Source: Buddleja alternifolia (taxonomy: Eukaryota; Streptophyta; Magnoliopsida; Lamiales; Scrophulariaceae). From it: a DNA stretch of 64,000 nt. The stretch lies in the NCBI GenBank assembly GCA_019426215.1, contig CM033406.1, positions 6,711,001-6,775,000 of the forward strand, in the 5' to 3' direction. Positions 45,598 through 57,541 of this stretch are shown here, in pieces. Both the position numbers and the translations under genes were made by a program. How positions within the stretch are numbered: position 1 is the stretch's first letter; every line of letters starts with the position of its first letter. Below the pieces are notes generated by a model that saw nothing but the letters and a program-made list of their open reading frames with translations, ran no database searches and had not been told where the DNA came from.

Positions 45598-47997
45598 ATG
45601 ACAAACCCACTTTCAATTCTACTCGAAAAGAATACTCTGATTGGACCCAATTATGTGGACTGGCTTAGAAATTTGAGGATTGTCCTCAATATGGAATCAC
45701 TGGGATACGTCTTGGAGGCTGATATGCCTGCGGCTCCTGCTAGAACATGTGCCAACAAGGAAAAGGTCCAAGCCCATGAAAAATGGGTTAAGGACAACCT
45801 CCGGGTGAGAGGATACATGGTGGGATCTATGACTAATGATCTTCAAAGGTCACATGATAAGATGCCCACTGCAAGAGCTATCCCAGCTCACCTGGTAGAT
45901 CTCTATGGAGAGCATAGTCGAACTGCACGATATGAGATATCGAAAGAGCTCTTCGGAGCCAAGATGAAAGAAAGTGAGAAGGTTGGTGATCATGTCCTCA
46001 AAATGATTTCTAGGATCGAGAAATTGGAAGCTCTCGAATTCACTACGAATGCCACCCTTCAAAATGACTTAATCTTGCAGTCTCTTCTTGATTCCTTCTC
46101 CCAATTTGTGGTTAACTTTAACTGCAATGAGATAGAGTGCAATTTAGCTGGTCTAATGAACAAGTTAGTTACTGCACAATCTCAAATGAAACCAAAGGGA
46201 AAGGAAACTACCTTGGTCATCTCTTCTGGACCCAAAAAGTCTAAGAAGAAGAACAACAAGAAAAAGTCTGGCGAGCTTGGAGCTCAAGGGGGTACCAAGA
46301 AGGGTAAAGGAAAGGCTCAAGGGTTTTACAAGAGCAAAGGACCTAAGAAAATGGATAGATGTCTCGAGTGCGGTGAGCTTGGCCACTGGAAGAGAAACTG
46401 TCCCAAATTAGGCAAAGGCGCACAAGGTATGGAACTATTAGTTTTTGAAACTAACTGTTCTATGACCGTATTTTCTACTTCGTGGATTCTGGACTTAGGG
46501 GCTAGTGCCCATGTTTGTTGTTTGGATCATGATCTACAGAGAAGTAGAAAGCTGGGCCGAGAAAAAGTGATGATCAAAGTAGGCAGCGGGGAAAGCGTCG
46601 CAGCTGCTAGGATCGGGTCTACTTTTCTTTATTTGAATTCTGGACATTTACTATTTTTAGATAATGTTTTGGTTTTTCCCAAGGGGCTTAAGAACATTGT
46701 ATCTATTCCTGTCTTAGTTAAGATTGGATATACATTCTGTTTTTCTAAATTAAATTGCGACATTTATTATGGAAATAAATTAGTTGGCAATGCATGTTTA
46801 GTTAATGGTTTGTATTATTTAAATGTCCGTAATTTATTTAATGTTAATGTTGTAACACGTAAACGTGGTAGGCAAGAAACTAACTTAAGACTCAAGTGGC
46901 ATCTTAGACTAGGCCATGCCGGAGAGCACAAGATCCACAAAATGGAAAAGGATGGGCTTTTAAGCTCACTAGGGTCGGACCCTATTCCTACATGTGAATC
47001 ATGTCTCTTAGGCAAGATGGCTAGATCCTCCTTCACAGAGACTTTTGAAAGGGCTACGCAAGTCTTAGGATTAGTGCGTACCGACATCTGCAGACCATTT
47101 GGAGAAATGGCTCGTGGAGGTTTCCACTACTTCATCACTTTCACTGATGACCATTCAAGATTTGGTCTAGTGTATCTGATGAAGCAAAAGTCTGAATCCT
47201 TTGAAAGATTCAAAGAGGTCAAGGCCTTGGTAGAAAATCAAACTGGGCAAAATATAAAAACTCTACGATCGGATCATGGAGGAGAATATATGAGTGTCGA
47301 GTTTGATGAATTCCTAAGACAACAAGGAATAATGTTACAACTAACACCACCAGCAACTCCTCAGCTGAATGGAGTAGCCGAACGAAGGAATCGAACACTG
47401 TTGGACATGGTTCGTTCCATGCTTAGTTACACTGATTTACCCATTTCGTTGTGGGGATACGCGCTCCTTATCGTTGCTCATGTTTTGAATAGATGTTCCT
47501 CCAAATCCATTCCTAAAACTCCGCATGAGATGTGGAATAATAGGAAACCGAGTCTTAATCATATTAAGATTTGTGGATGCCCCGCTTATGTCAAGAAGAC
47601 TAAAGTGGAGAAATTGGAGGCAAGATCCTTAATGAGACGTTTCATTGGTTATCCTGAAGATTTCATGGGATTCTTCTTTTACCTGCATGATGATCAAAGA
47701 ATCATCGTGGCCCTACAAGCTCACTTCCTTGAGGATGAGTTCATCTTGGAAGGGGGCAAAGGTAAGAAAATTATTCTAGAAGAACAAAATGACACTCCCT
47801 CAAATACATCTGTTCAAGAACCGAGGCCTGAACCCATAGTAGCACAACCACCACGTAGATCTGGTAGAATACCGCATGAACCTGAGAGGTATGGGTATCT
47901 ACTGCAGGGGGAGCGAGAGCTTCACACTGTAGTACAAGAAGGTCATGAAGATGATCCTGTACCTATGATCAAGCGATGGTGGATGTCGACGCTTTAA
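45598..47997 (+). pseudogene. copia element 2: gag-protease-integrase polyprotein, 799 codons open
   Basis: A Ty1/copia polyprotein running from ATG to TAA at 47995-47997, before the reverse transcriptase. Gag (about 1-250) has the plant copia gag pattern (GPNYVDWLRNLRIVL, LQNDLILQSL). The zinc knuckle is CLECGELGHWKRNCP, near residues 255-270. The protease motif is at 296-307, but the active site reads D299-L-G-A instead of D-S/T-G-A. The integrase HHCC has His435, His440, Cys466 and Cys469. The integrase core has D496, D559 and E595 (35 residues between the last two). The frame is long and only mildly decayed; the stop at the end and the altered protease suggest it cannot mature particles. 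Confidence 0.88.
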
Positions 47998-47999
47998 GA

Positions 48000-48612
48000 T
48001 AGCGAGAAGCTATGGAAACAGAAATGGACTCTATGCAATCGAACCATGTCTGGACTTTGGTAGATCGTCCTGAAGGTATAAAACTATAGGATGTAAGTGG
48101 ATCTACAAAAGAAAGATAGGTAGCGATGGCAAGGTTGACACCTTTAAATCCAGGCTCGTAGCGAAAGGTTATAGTCAAAGAGAAAGAATTGACTATCAAG
48201 AAACCTTTTCGCCCGTGGCTATGATAAAGTCCATACGAATTCTGTTATCCATAGTTGCATACTTAGATTATCAAATATGACAAATAGATGTTAAAACGGC
48301 CTTTCTAAATGGATTCCTCGAGGAGGATACCTATATGGAACAGCCAAAGGGTTTTGTGTCCGAGTTCGATATCCATAAAGTATGTAAACTTGAGAGGTCC
48401 ATTTACGGTCTCAAGCAAGCATCTAGAAGCTAAAAACTCCATTTTGATGAAGAAGTTAAGGGATATGGCTTGATCAACAACGAAGATGAACCATGTGTTT
48501 ACAAGAAGACTAGTGGGAGCAAACTCTCGTTCTTAGGAAATGACGTAGGAATGCTCACCACTGTTAAGAAATGGCTTTCGAGTACGTTTTCCATGAAAGA
48601 CTTGGGAGAAGC
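48000..48612 (+). pseudogene. copia element 2: reverse transcriptase first part, YVDD deleted
   Basis: Continuation of pol with several stops. Motifs: VAKGYSQRERIDYQETFSPV (about 48155), [14 protein letters not shown] (about 48290), [11 protein letters not shown] (about 48400). Where the other copia has the catalytic YVDD, this copy reads SKLSFL directly followed by GNDVGMLT (about 48520-48550). About ten codons, including both catalytic aspartates, are therefore missing. The coding sequence stops at the solo LTR at 48613. Confidence 0.85.
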
Positions 48613-50755
48613 TGTTAGAGTTTGTGCCCGGCGCACCAATTATTGGGCGCCATTCTTTGTAATAGTAACTCTAGAGTTGAACAATCGTTTTCTTATAAAT
48701 AAAGTCAATCTCTTTTTTATGTGTGGCATGTCTTTATTCTTAAATTAGTTTTTATTTTGGCTTAGAATAAAGTCCCGAAGGATCACACATAGCTATGGGA
48801 CATCATTGCACATTGGGTGTGGCAATGATGGAATATGTCTCGAAGGCTGTGATCTTTAAACATTGTTCCAAGTCGTGAAAGGGTTCATCGAGATAAAGAG
48901 ATATCGATGCAACCCAAAAGACTTGCTCATATGATGCATACTCTGGTAGAAGTGTATCTCGTTCCATAGATACTGGCACGGTGAAAGCCAATGCATATAT
49001 GAGGGTTGTCATTGTGGTAATGGGCGAACTGAACAACCCCATGGAAGTTCTTGAAATGGATTCCCAGTCGAATGTGGAACTTCCAGTGGTCTTGTAGTAT
49101 AAGAGTAATCCTTATGGACCTAAGATTCCATTGGATGTCTTATGCGTAACTGCGCACGTTTTTGATTTGTTACATGATCACTTTAGATGATCGAATATGG
49201 GCAAACTCAGACATGCACGTCTTACGTAGTAAGGCACGTGGGAATCAAGAGGAATCTATCTCTGACATTAGCCAGTCGGTTAATCTCCTATGGTTACATA
49301 GTGAATCGACTTAAGGAATCTTCGGCCGAAGTATGATATCTAAAGAGGCGTAGGGTTTCTTCGTTTAGATAGTCGAAGTCGATTTTACATAACGTGGGAA
49401 ACATAGTATTGAATTAATAGAGCTTCGACCTTAGCCAATGCTCTAGATTCAATCGGGAGATTAGATAGAGAGATCTTACTTATGCGAGGATCAAGATCGC
49501 AAAAGGCGTATCTTTACTTTCATTTTATCTAGGTCTTCGGGACCCTATGCTAGGTGGTCAATCGCGATTTGTAAGTGCCGAGAATTAACTTGGTGACTAA
49601 TTCGAGGCTTGATTAAATCAAAGGATTGATTTAATCTAGTACTTTCCATTTTAGGAAGGTACACTAGCACTGTGGGAAGGTGTACTTACTACTAGATAGA
49701 AACGAGCCTAAGGGGTCACACACTAACTCGAGAGAGTCACTGCTTGAATAGATGTGATTAATCAATTTCAAGGAAATTGGGGGAATTAGGAAAGTTTAGT
49801 ACTTTCCTAATATGGAATATAAATTAATTAAAGGATTCAATTAATTTTACTCTTTTAATTAATCTTGTAGAATTAATTAAATTAATGGACCTAGTAGAGT
49901 CCAAGTATTTTATTTAATTAGGTGGAGCCCAAGTTAAATAAATAATTGTTGGAATTAGTTGGTTGGATTTAATTTGATTTGCATTTAATTGATGGGTTGC
50001 ACCTATAATTAAATTGAGAAGTCAAAATTAAATCCTAAAGTCCAATTAAATGGAGTTGACCGATTTGTGAGTGTAAATAAGGGAGGGGGCGATTTTATGT
50101 GTGGTGGAAGAGGAAAAGAGTTTTCCCCTCCTCCAAGTCTTCATAGGATAAGGATTACTAGAGAGTTTGGGAGAAAGGAAGTTTCCTTTTCCTAATAGGA
50201 CTCTAGGTAATCTTCACCTATAAATAAGAGATGAAGGAGACTAAAATAAATTATTATGAAAAAGCTGAAAAATCCGCCCCCCCCTCTCTTAGACCTAAAA
50301 TCGGCCACCTCTCTCCCCTTTCCAACAAGACATCATTCTATTCATGTGTTGAATTAAACGACTTAGAAAATATTCCTACTTTTCGCATAATCAAGCCTAA
50401 GTTAAGCTTAGAATCGTTTTGTTGTCTAGCACGCAAGGCAAGACGATTGGTGACTTGAACGAGGTGTGGATACATCTTAGAGGTGCGACGCTTGGAGCAC
50501 TCTAAACCGGGAGATACGAAAAACGACGGGCAATTTCTCACCCAAGGGAAATTGTGTGGATTTGCACCATAGGGTTGTTGAGATCCAAAGTACGAGGTGA
50601 AACCAAATTTTCGAAAGGTATAATTTCGTTTACCTCCTTATCAAATTCGATCGAACCAATTCCATATTCCTGTTTTTAGGTGGTTGTACGTTTACTTTTG
50701 TAAAATTTTAATTTTCGCTGCCACGAGCCACCCGAGGGAATGAGTCAACCCAACA
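48613..50755 (+). repeat. Solo LTR of a copia-type element, 2143 bp
   Basis: It starts TGTTAGAGTTTGTGCC and ends GTCAACCCAACA, with near-matching 5-bp duplications GAAGC (48608-48612) and AAAGC (50756-50760). Removing it restores the order of the reverse transcriptase coding sequence. A TATA box, CTATAAATAAG, is near 50218-50228. GAAACGAGCCTAAGGGGTCAC resembles a block in the LTRs of copia element 2, so it is a related family. No internal retroelement sequence is present, which is why I call it solo. Open frames inside it (50231-50458, 50338-50541) are not supported. Confidence 0.88.
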
Positions 50756-51600
50756 AAAGCCACATACATTCTAGAAATTCGTATCTACAGGGATAGAACG
50801 AATAGAATGATAGGCCTCTCTCAAGCCCTTTACTTAGAAAAGGTCCTAAAGAGGTTTAGGATGGACAACTCTAAGAAAGGGTTTCTTCCCATGAGGCATG
50901 GAGTACACTTATCTAAGTCTATATGTCCTCAAAGTGAGGAAGATAGACAAGTGATGAGTACTGTACCCTATGCTTCTGCAGTTGGTAGCCTGATGTTGCA
51001 ATGCTGTGTACTAGACCCGACATTGCCTATGCTGTGAGCGTGGTGAGTCGATTTCAGGCAAACCCGGGAAAGGAACATTGGATAGCTGTGAAGAATATCC
51101 TAAAGTATCTGAAAAAAACTAAGGATATGATTCTCATCTATGGAGGTAGAGACCTGAAGATGGAAGGTTATTCTGATTCAAACTTTCAGTCTGATGTTGA
51201 TGACCGAAAATCCACTTCAGGGTTTACTTTTACTCTCAATGGTGGAGCGGTGTCTTGGAAGAGCTCCAAGCAAAGCACAACCGCTGATTCCACCACTGAA
51301 GTAGAGTATGTAGCAGCCTTAGAGGCAGCGAAAGAATCTGTTTGGATGAGGAAGTTTCTTGGAGAACTTGGAACTGTCCCTAGAGCTCAGCTCCCGTTGC
51401 CACTTTATTGTGATAACAATGGAGCGATAGCGCAAGCCAAGGAACCGAGGTCTCATAACAAGTCCAAACATATTTAGAGAAGATTTCACATCATCAGGGA
51501 GATCGTTGGCAGAGGAGAGATAGCCGTGTAGAAAATAGCCTCAGCTGACAATATAGCTGACCCGTTCACCAAACCACTACCTTAGGCTGTTTTGGACCGA
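50756..51600 (+). pseudogene. copia element 2: reverse transcriptase end and RNase H
   Basis: The frame resumes after the solo LTR (RTNRMIGLSQALYLEKVLKR from about 50796). A frameshift near 51000 moves the frame to 51001-51477. RNase H motifs there include YSDSNFQSDVDDRKSTSGF, SSKQSTTADSTTEVEY and ending LPLYCDNNGAIAQAKEPRSHNKSKHI. A stop follows at 51475-51477, and later fragments near 51530-51600 (ADNIADPFTKPLP) end pol. Most of RNase H is intact but cannot be translated in one piece. Confidence 0.85.
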
Positions 51601-51639
51601 CACCTGGAAAGGATGAGTATTTGATACCACACTGAGTGC

Positions 51640-51659
51640 ATTGAGTGCAAGTAGGAGAT
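51640..51659 (+). promoter_or_regulatory. Polypurine tract of copia element 2
   Basis: TGCAAGTAGGAGAT, just before the 3' LTR start at 51660. Its position and purine content fit a plus-strand primer. Confidence 0.7.
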
Positions 51660-53438
51660 TGTTAGGATTATGCCCTCAAATGCCATAAAGGATAGAATGT
51701 ATAGGGCATATATCTTGTATTGAACTTAAACTCTTCTTAAATAAAAGACATTATTGAGTTTTCACTTAATTCTTATCTGCATCTATAAGTTGTGTAAAAC
51801 GTTTTGTCCATGTTTTCAGTGCGTCCCTCTACTTCCTATGGGATAGGAAGATTGACACTAGAGAGATCGATCTTGATTACTAAAATAAGTTCGCAAGTAA
51901 TATGAAGCCTTTAATGGACAAATAAAGACTTCGAATACTTGTACAATCTTAGCTCCGACATGGGAGTGCCTGTCTGGTATCATGGGATGATAGGAGATTA
52001 TGATTGTAGATACGTCAGTGGAACTGGTATGTTCGAACACGACTCGCATCGGTTCTGTCACATGGATTTTCACTCTATAACTGTAAATGACGGAACTGAT
52101 TATGCGTAATAGGTATATGTGAACCTTTGACCTGAAGTATCAGGCTGAAGATGCACTTCTGACGTCAAGTCTTTCACTAGAGTAGTTAGACCCAATTCAC
52201 CCTTTGGTGGGGTCAACCTCGAAATGCGGACTTGATGGGCAAGTCGTAATCTTAGCAGATATCCAATATGGGATTTGTTCTCTCATAAGTGAATGAGTAT
52301 GTACCCTATGTAATTATAGATAAATAGAGATCAAAGTCTTTGACCAAAGCAAATGAGACGATTGTGCTTGGCACTAAATCGATCTCAATGATCTCGTATT
52401 TATTATGATTTATACATATGGTCAAGTCTAGTGAGTTTGACATAACCATGACTCTCACTTGATCGGGGAACGTGAACAAAGGGTTTATACATATACGGTA
52501 TTTACGATTGGAAGGTTTCGGAATGATCCTATCATTCGTTTTCGTTTGGGTAATGAAGTGGGCCATGTGACTGGTTAGGTGTTACCCACTTCCTTTGGTT
52601 TCCTCTCATTGCCAAATGAAACGAACCTAAAGAGTCGCGCTAAAGGATTGACAAAAAAAAAATGAAGAAAAAGGAATTTCTATTATTTCTTCTTGGAGTT
52701 TTAATTTATTGGATAAATTAAATAATTAATTATTCATTAGATAAAATAATTAATTATAATGATAAGATTAATTTTAATTAATTTCCTTGTGAAATATATT
52801 AATGAATTAATTTATCTAATTAATTTGGTTATTTAATTAATTTATTTATTTATTGGATATAATAAATTATTAATTGAAATAAGAAATTAATTAAACAAAA
52901 CAAATCCCGGGCTAAATAAGGAGTCCAATTGGACGCCTATGAGGCCTCAAAAGTGGCGTCTTTGAGACGCCACATATTAGGGCTCTTTTGTTTTGACTTG
53001 TTGAATAAGTCATGAGGTATATAAGGACTCTTTGACTTAGAACAAGTAAGAAGAATACACAACTCTCATAACTCTCAAAAGAAAGAAAAATATTCTTCCC
53101 CTCCTCTATACCTAGCCGTCGACCATAGAGAAAGAAGAAAGGGAATTTTTCGTTTGTTGATCCTTGCGTGATGATTTAGAGACGATGTATTTTCGTTGTT
53201 CGAATCAAGTTCAAGTTTGAAGAATCAAACCAAAGGATTGAAGATTTGGAAGCTTCAATATTTCAAGTTTGGAGAAGAAGAAGTTTTTCTCCATCATCAT
53301 ATTCATATTAACGAGTAAGTTTTATTCGTTATACGCTTTTAGATTCATTTATGCGAATTAGTGTACCAATTGGGTTTTCGTTTTTAATTTTTGAAATCCC
53401 TTCTGCTGCATTTATATTTTTCGAACGAAAACCCAACA
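51660..53438 (+). repeat. copia element 2, 3' LTR
   Basis: 1779 bp; visibly near-identical to 41673-43444 with scattered substitutions and small indels (for example an extra ATGATCTC near 52388 and a missing TG near 51822). TATA box TATATAAG at about 53018. Confidence 0.93.
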
Positions 53439-53899
53439 GGCGTGGTGGCGGCGGCGGACACGATCGTCGTGATGGTGGTAGCGGTTATGGAGGAGGAGGT
53501 AACAGCGGTTTTTTGACCGCTGGTTTTGGGTTACTAGTTACTACTGCTGCTTCTTTTGGTATCGATGTGTAAGCAAATTTTACAGTGTTGTCTGGATGAA
53601 GTGAATTGAGATTTTTTTTTAAAAAAAATCAACAACTTAGGTGGCAAATAGGGCTTCAATGTGAAATGTACGCAGGGAAGATGGAGTTGGAGAAGAAAAG
53701 AAAGGGAAATGTTATTTATTTGTCCATGGGTAAAATTATAATTTCACGTTGTCAAAAGTGATATAACATGTACAAAACAAGATTTCTGCTAAAATAATCC
53801 ACGATACAAAACACATGTTTGATAAATCATGAACAGTGCTATCCCCTCAAATCCATCCTATCCCCGCATATCCCATCCTCCTTACAGAAGACCTCCTTA

Positions 53900-54016
53900 A
53901 TTTGTAGGTTACATCTTGCATTCTACACTATAAATAGGTCCTAGCCTAGGTCTAGGTCTCCTAGGTCTAGTTAGAAATCACAATACAAACATGCATCATT
54001 CTTGCATTTTTATATT
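53900..54016. other. Spacer with tandem CTAGGTCT motifs
   Basis: Short sequence between the Harbinger-like end and the next MITE. It contains a small repeat of TAGGTCTAGG (about 53943-53972). Confidence 0.4.
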
Positions 54017-54388
54017 GGGATAATTGCATAAAACTCCCATGTGTTTATTTCGAAAATGCTAAAAACCTCATGTGTTAATGAAATAGGTTAATCACCCCCC
54101 TGCGTTCCTAAAAAGTAAAGTCAAATTTTGTTAAAATGATAGAAGAAAATATGTGTTTTTTTGGGTGAATTAACACTATCTATCTTTACAAAGTATGAAA
54201 AGTATATAAATGACAAATGAACATGTCAATAAAGGTAAAAAACATTAAAAACGCGCTCGTTTTTTTAATGAAATTTGACTTTTTTGCACACTTTTTAAGA
54301 ATAGTGGGGGTGATTAGCCTAGTTCGTTAACGCAGGGTTTATTTTAGCATTTTCGAAATAACATAGGGGGTTTTTATGCAATCACCCC
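54017..54388. mobile_element. Mutator-like MITE, 372 bp (GGGATAATTGCATAA family)
   Basis: The termini are GGGATAATTGCATAAAACTCC and (right, reverse complement) GGGGTGATTGCATAAAAACCCC, with inner AATCACCCC/GGGGGTGATT blocks. An exact 9-bp duplication TTTTATATT lies at 54008-54016 and 54389-54397. Same terminal family as 32378-32723. Confidence 0.9.
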
Positions 54389-54397
54389 TTTTATATT

Positions 54398-55174
54398 TTT
54401 CTATATACTATTGGGCAACTAGGATAAGGTTTTGTTCACTAAGTTTTCTTATGAACATGTTCACAAAGTGAACACCGGCTTGGCCTTCTTGGGTTTTATT
54501 TTGGGGTGGTGATGAGCCGACAGTACCTGCACGAGGGGAGGCCATCACGATCTTAGCACAACGTCAAATGGCGTGACTCCTACAGATCAGCCGTTTCTTA
54601 CTTTTTTATGTTTTTAAATTATATTATTTGTGCATGTTGTTTCTTGTATGAAAGTCTGAAAATTGATATTATCTTAATTGAATGAAAATTGAAAATATTC
54701 ATAACAATCTAAGAATCTAAGAGTGTGATTATTGCTTTATGTTAAATTTTAGCCTAATTTGTATATCTGAATGTGTTCAGTGTTTCTTGTGCAACCTACG
54801 TATTTAAATTGCTTGCTGTAAATACGGTATGAATTAACCTTGATTTGATTATCAAATATTAGATCGTGTGTCCACATGAGTTTACACTTTACATTGGACT
54901 ATAACTCCAGAAGTTTTGATATTCCATCTCCTGCCAAATCATTATAATATTTTAACATTCCATCTCCATTATATATGCAAAAAACAGTGTCCCACTTGTA
55001 TTACATTAAACATATAAGAAATTTCTTCATGTACATTCTATGGTTGAATTTTCCGCATCATAACTTTAAGTTATTCAAGAATAGATAGCCAGAGATTTGC
55101 AAGACGCCGTTTTTCTCCATTCAAAAGGAACTGATTTTGTTTAATTGATTTCATTAACTATATTGAAAGGAAAA
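54398..55174. other. Intergenic DNA with no recognised feature
   Basis: AT-rich; no gene, no clear repeat borders. Confidence 0.5.
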
Positions 55175-55184
55175 AATAATAATG

Positions 55185-55515
55185 AAAGCAAGTGGGTGTG
55201 GCCTAGCGGTCACAAGGCCTTTGGCCGTGAGAATCCACTCAAGTTCAAACCCCAGGTGATGCTTAGTAAGGGGAGTTTTCTCCCCTATCCTGCCCTGGGG
55301 TGGTTTCAAAAACCCAGGTGATGCTTAGTCTGGGGAGTTTACTCCTCCGTCCTGCACTGGGGGGCCATGCGCTTATCGAGCCCGTCGCCTATGGATTACC
55401 TAGGGCGGCTTACCTCCATACGTGGTTTGCGGACGGACTATTGCGTATGAACATGTTTGCTCTGTTGGATGACCGACGGAGATTTACCCTGAGATTTCCC
55501 AAAAAAAATAAAAAT
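55185..55515 (+). mobile_element. tRNA-derived SINE
   Basis: Pol III box A (TGGCCTAGCGGT, about 55199) and box B (AGTTCAAACCCC, about 55241) are spaced as in a tRNA-derived SINE. A body of about 250 bp follows, then an A-rich tail (AAAAAAAATAAAAAT). Direct repeats AATAATAATG flank it at 55175-55184 and 55516-55525. The body holds a partial tandem duplication of about 65-70 bp (AGGTGATGCTTAGT...GGGGAG...CTGGGG at about 55252 and 55314). Confidence 0.88.
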
Positions 55516-55525
55516 AATAATAATG

Positions 55526-56969
55526 CCCTTGTAGCTTCAGATTAGATTTATTTTAGCTCAAGTTTCATTTTATTTAAATATTACAACTCTTTTAAAAGAA
55601 AAAAAGTCATTTTGTTTGATTATTTGAATTTAAAAGAAACAAAAGATACTATCAGAGGTGAAGTTTGATTATGGTTTCATGGCGTAAGACGTAAGACATA
55701 AGACATAACGTTGTTGCAAAGAGAAAACTGTTGGTCACAAGTTTATAACTCGATTTGTGAAAACTGTTTTGATTTAAAGTGCTATGTGTTCATTTTGAAT
55801 AGAAATCGAACAATATGCTTATTTGTTATTGAGCGACAAAAACCGTTTCATTTGACTATAATCGTATTATTGCTTGGTTTTAATATTAATACAATTATTT
55901 TAAATTTAGTACTTAGTTGAATATTGACACTATTACTTTAATCCTACATTGTAGTAGAACTTAATATCACTAAATGAAAACTGCACAGGAAGCTTCAATT
56001 AAACTTTTCGAAAATATTTTGTTTCAAAATTGTGATAGAAAACAGTTAGAAGCCTAATTTCAAGTATTAAAAAAGAAAAGAAAAGGGAATTTCATGCTGC
56101 TTGAAAATACGTTAAGAAAATTTGTTGTGTGAAACATGAGATTGACGGTGGTTGATTCCAATTATACGAGTGAAGGAAGTTTTAATTGCCTGGCTAGGAA
56201 TAATTTGAATGCTCACTTAATCTATTATATGATCAAATACTTATTTCTTGTATATTATAAAGGAGTTGCATTCCAACAGCTAGTATGCTAGCTGCAGATT
56301 GAATGACATCATTGTTTGGAAGTTATTTTCTATAATTGAATGACATCTTTCACTTGTTTTTGATTTTAAAAATAATTTAATCAAATAAACAAATAAATAA
56401 TAGTAAGGAGGATGATGTGCATAAAAAAATGTCTAAGGGCATTATGGCAATTAATCTCCCCCCCCCCCCAGCTTGGACCGGGTCGCCACTTGTGGATCAA
56501 GTCCGCGGTTAATATACTAGTCAAACCTAAAGGGCTGACAACCCAGTAAGAATATGGCCCGGTACATTATATAAGGCCGCAAAGTTAATTAGACTATTTT
56601 AATAGTGTAAAGGCTAAGTATTGAGTATATTAATAAGTTTGGTGAGCTACTGCTAGAATTGAGCTCACGACCCATAACCCACTATCAGTCCTATATATAT
56701 ACCTTTAAAGGGGCTGATGCGGATTCATTATCTACTCTTTAAAAAAAAATCCATTGGCTACTTCTGAGAGTAATTTCGCCATAAAACTACGAACTGACTT
56801 GATCCCATTTCATCGAGTACATAGGCAGCTCGCCTAACACTCTAACAGCGAGTGCAATCTATAAATTCTTCAACCCCCAACCTAGTTTGTCATGAGTTGA
56901 ATTGGATTCCCTCTCCATGTGGTAAATCACGTGATATTCTTTGACTAATGAATTTTACCATCATCAGTT
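55526..56969. other. Intergenic DNA, probable repeat remnants
   Basis: AT-rich to about 56450, then a C-run (56457-56469) and a less AT-rich stretch (CCGGGTCGCCACTTG..., 56470-56900) that may be an old transposon. No borders or coding motifs. Confidence 0.4.
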
Positions 56970-57400
56970 CACTACAAGAAAGTGCACTTTTTATGACAAA
57001 ATAATTGTAAGGAAATCGGAACTTGTCACGAAAACTAGCTTTATTGTAACGACTTGTAGCAGTTGTCACAAGAAAGTTCACTTTATTTGTAACGAACTCA
57101 TTTTTGGTTACTAATAATCAAAAGTCGTTACCAAAACGTTATTATTTAGTGAGGAGCTCAAATTTTCCTTACCAAAAAGTAAACTCGTTACAAATACTCT
57201 CAATTGTAACGACATTTTTAACATCTTGTAATGAATTACTTGTTGTCACTCTTGAAACTATTCAGGAGCTCAAATTTTCCTTACCAAAAAGTAAACTCGT
57301 TACAAATATTATCAATTGTAACGAAATTTTTAACATCTTGTAATGAATTAGTTGTTGTCACTCTTGAAACTATTTTGTAACAATTGTTTTGTTATAATCT
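56970..57400 (+). mobile_element. CACTA (En/Spm) element terminus, truncated
   Basis: CACTACAAGAAA at 56970-56981 is a textbook CACTA terminal repeat. Subterminal TTGTAACGA/TCGTTACAA motifs follow, in both orientations, as is normal for this superfamily. No matching right end (TTTCTTGTAGTG) was found in the window, so it is a fragment or solo end. Confidence 0.75.
57152..57374. repeat. 112-bp tandem duplication in the CACTA remnant
   Basis: Copies at 57152-57263 and 57264-57374 (AGGAGCTCAAATTTTCC...CTTGAAACTATT), differing at few positions. Confidence 0.95.
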
Positions 57401-57414
57401 ATAATGCACAAATA

Positions 57415-57503
57415 CAGATACGGGGATACAGATACGATACGACATGAATATGGGATACGCGATTTTCCAAAATTCTAGGATACGATATGCCGGAGATACG
57501 ACG

Positions 57504-57541
<38 letters not shown>

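Larger units (their letters stand above)
41673..53438 (+). mobile_element. Ty1/copia LTR retrotransposon 2 (about 9.6 kb without the nested LTR)
   Basis: The 5' LTR is 41673-43444 and the 3' LTR 51660-53438, both TGTTAG...CCCAACA and visibly near-identical. The primer-binding site is at 43446-43457. A long 2.1-kb leader leads to a 2.4-kb gag-pol frame, followed by decayed reverse transcriptase and RNase H. It sits inside a Harbinger-like element. The flanking 5-mers GGCCG (41668-41672) and GGCGT (53439-53443) are similar but not identical. Its reverse transcriptase is split by a 2143-bp solo LTR (48613-50755). Lesions in protease, reverse transcriptase and frame make it inactive. Confidence 0.93.
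41063..53896. mobile_element. Harbinger-like non-autonomous element, split by a copia retrotransposon
   Basis: The left end GGACGCGTTCTGTAGAGG and the right end (reverse complement) GGAGGTCTTCTGTAAGGAGG are imperfect TIRs. Both continue with GATATxCGGG and ATAAGGA-like text. The trinucleotide TTA flanks each side (41060-41062 and 53897-53899), as for PIF/Harbinger. Without the copia insert it is about 1.07 kb. It contains a possible open frame (41453 to the insertion, then a Gly-rich stretch to 53572), but no transposase was recognised. Confidence 0.65.

Noticed and set aside
41453..53572. A single host gene with a glycine-rich C-terminus interrupted by copia
   Set aside because: The two halves lie between Harbinger-like ends, frame continuity is uncertain, and no homologous family is recognised, so it is reported only as an unknown frame in the element.
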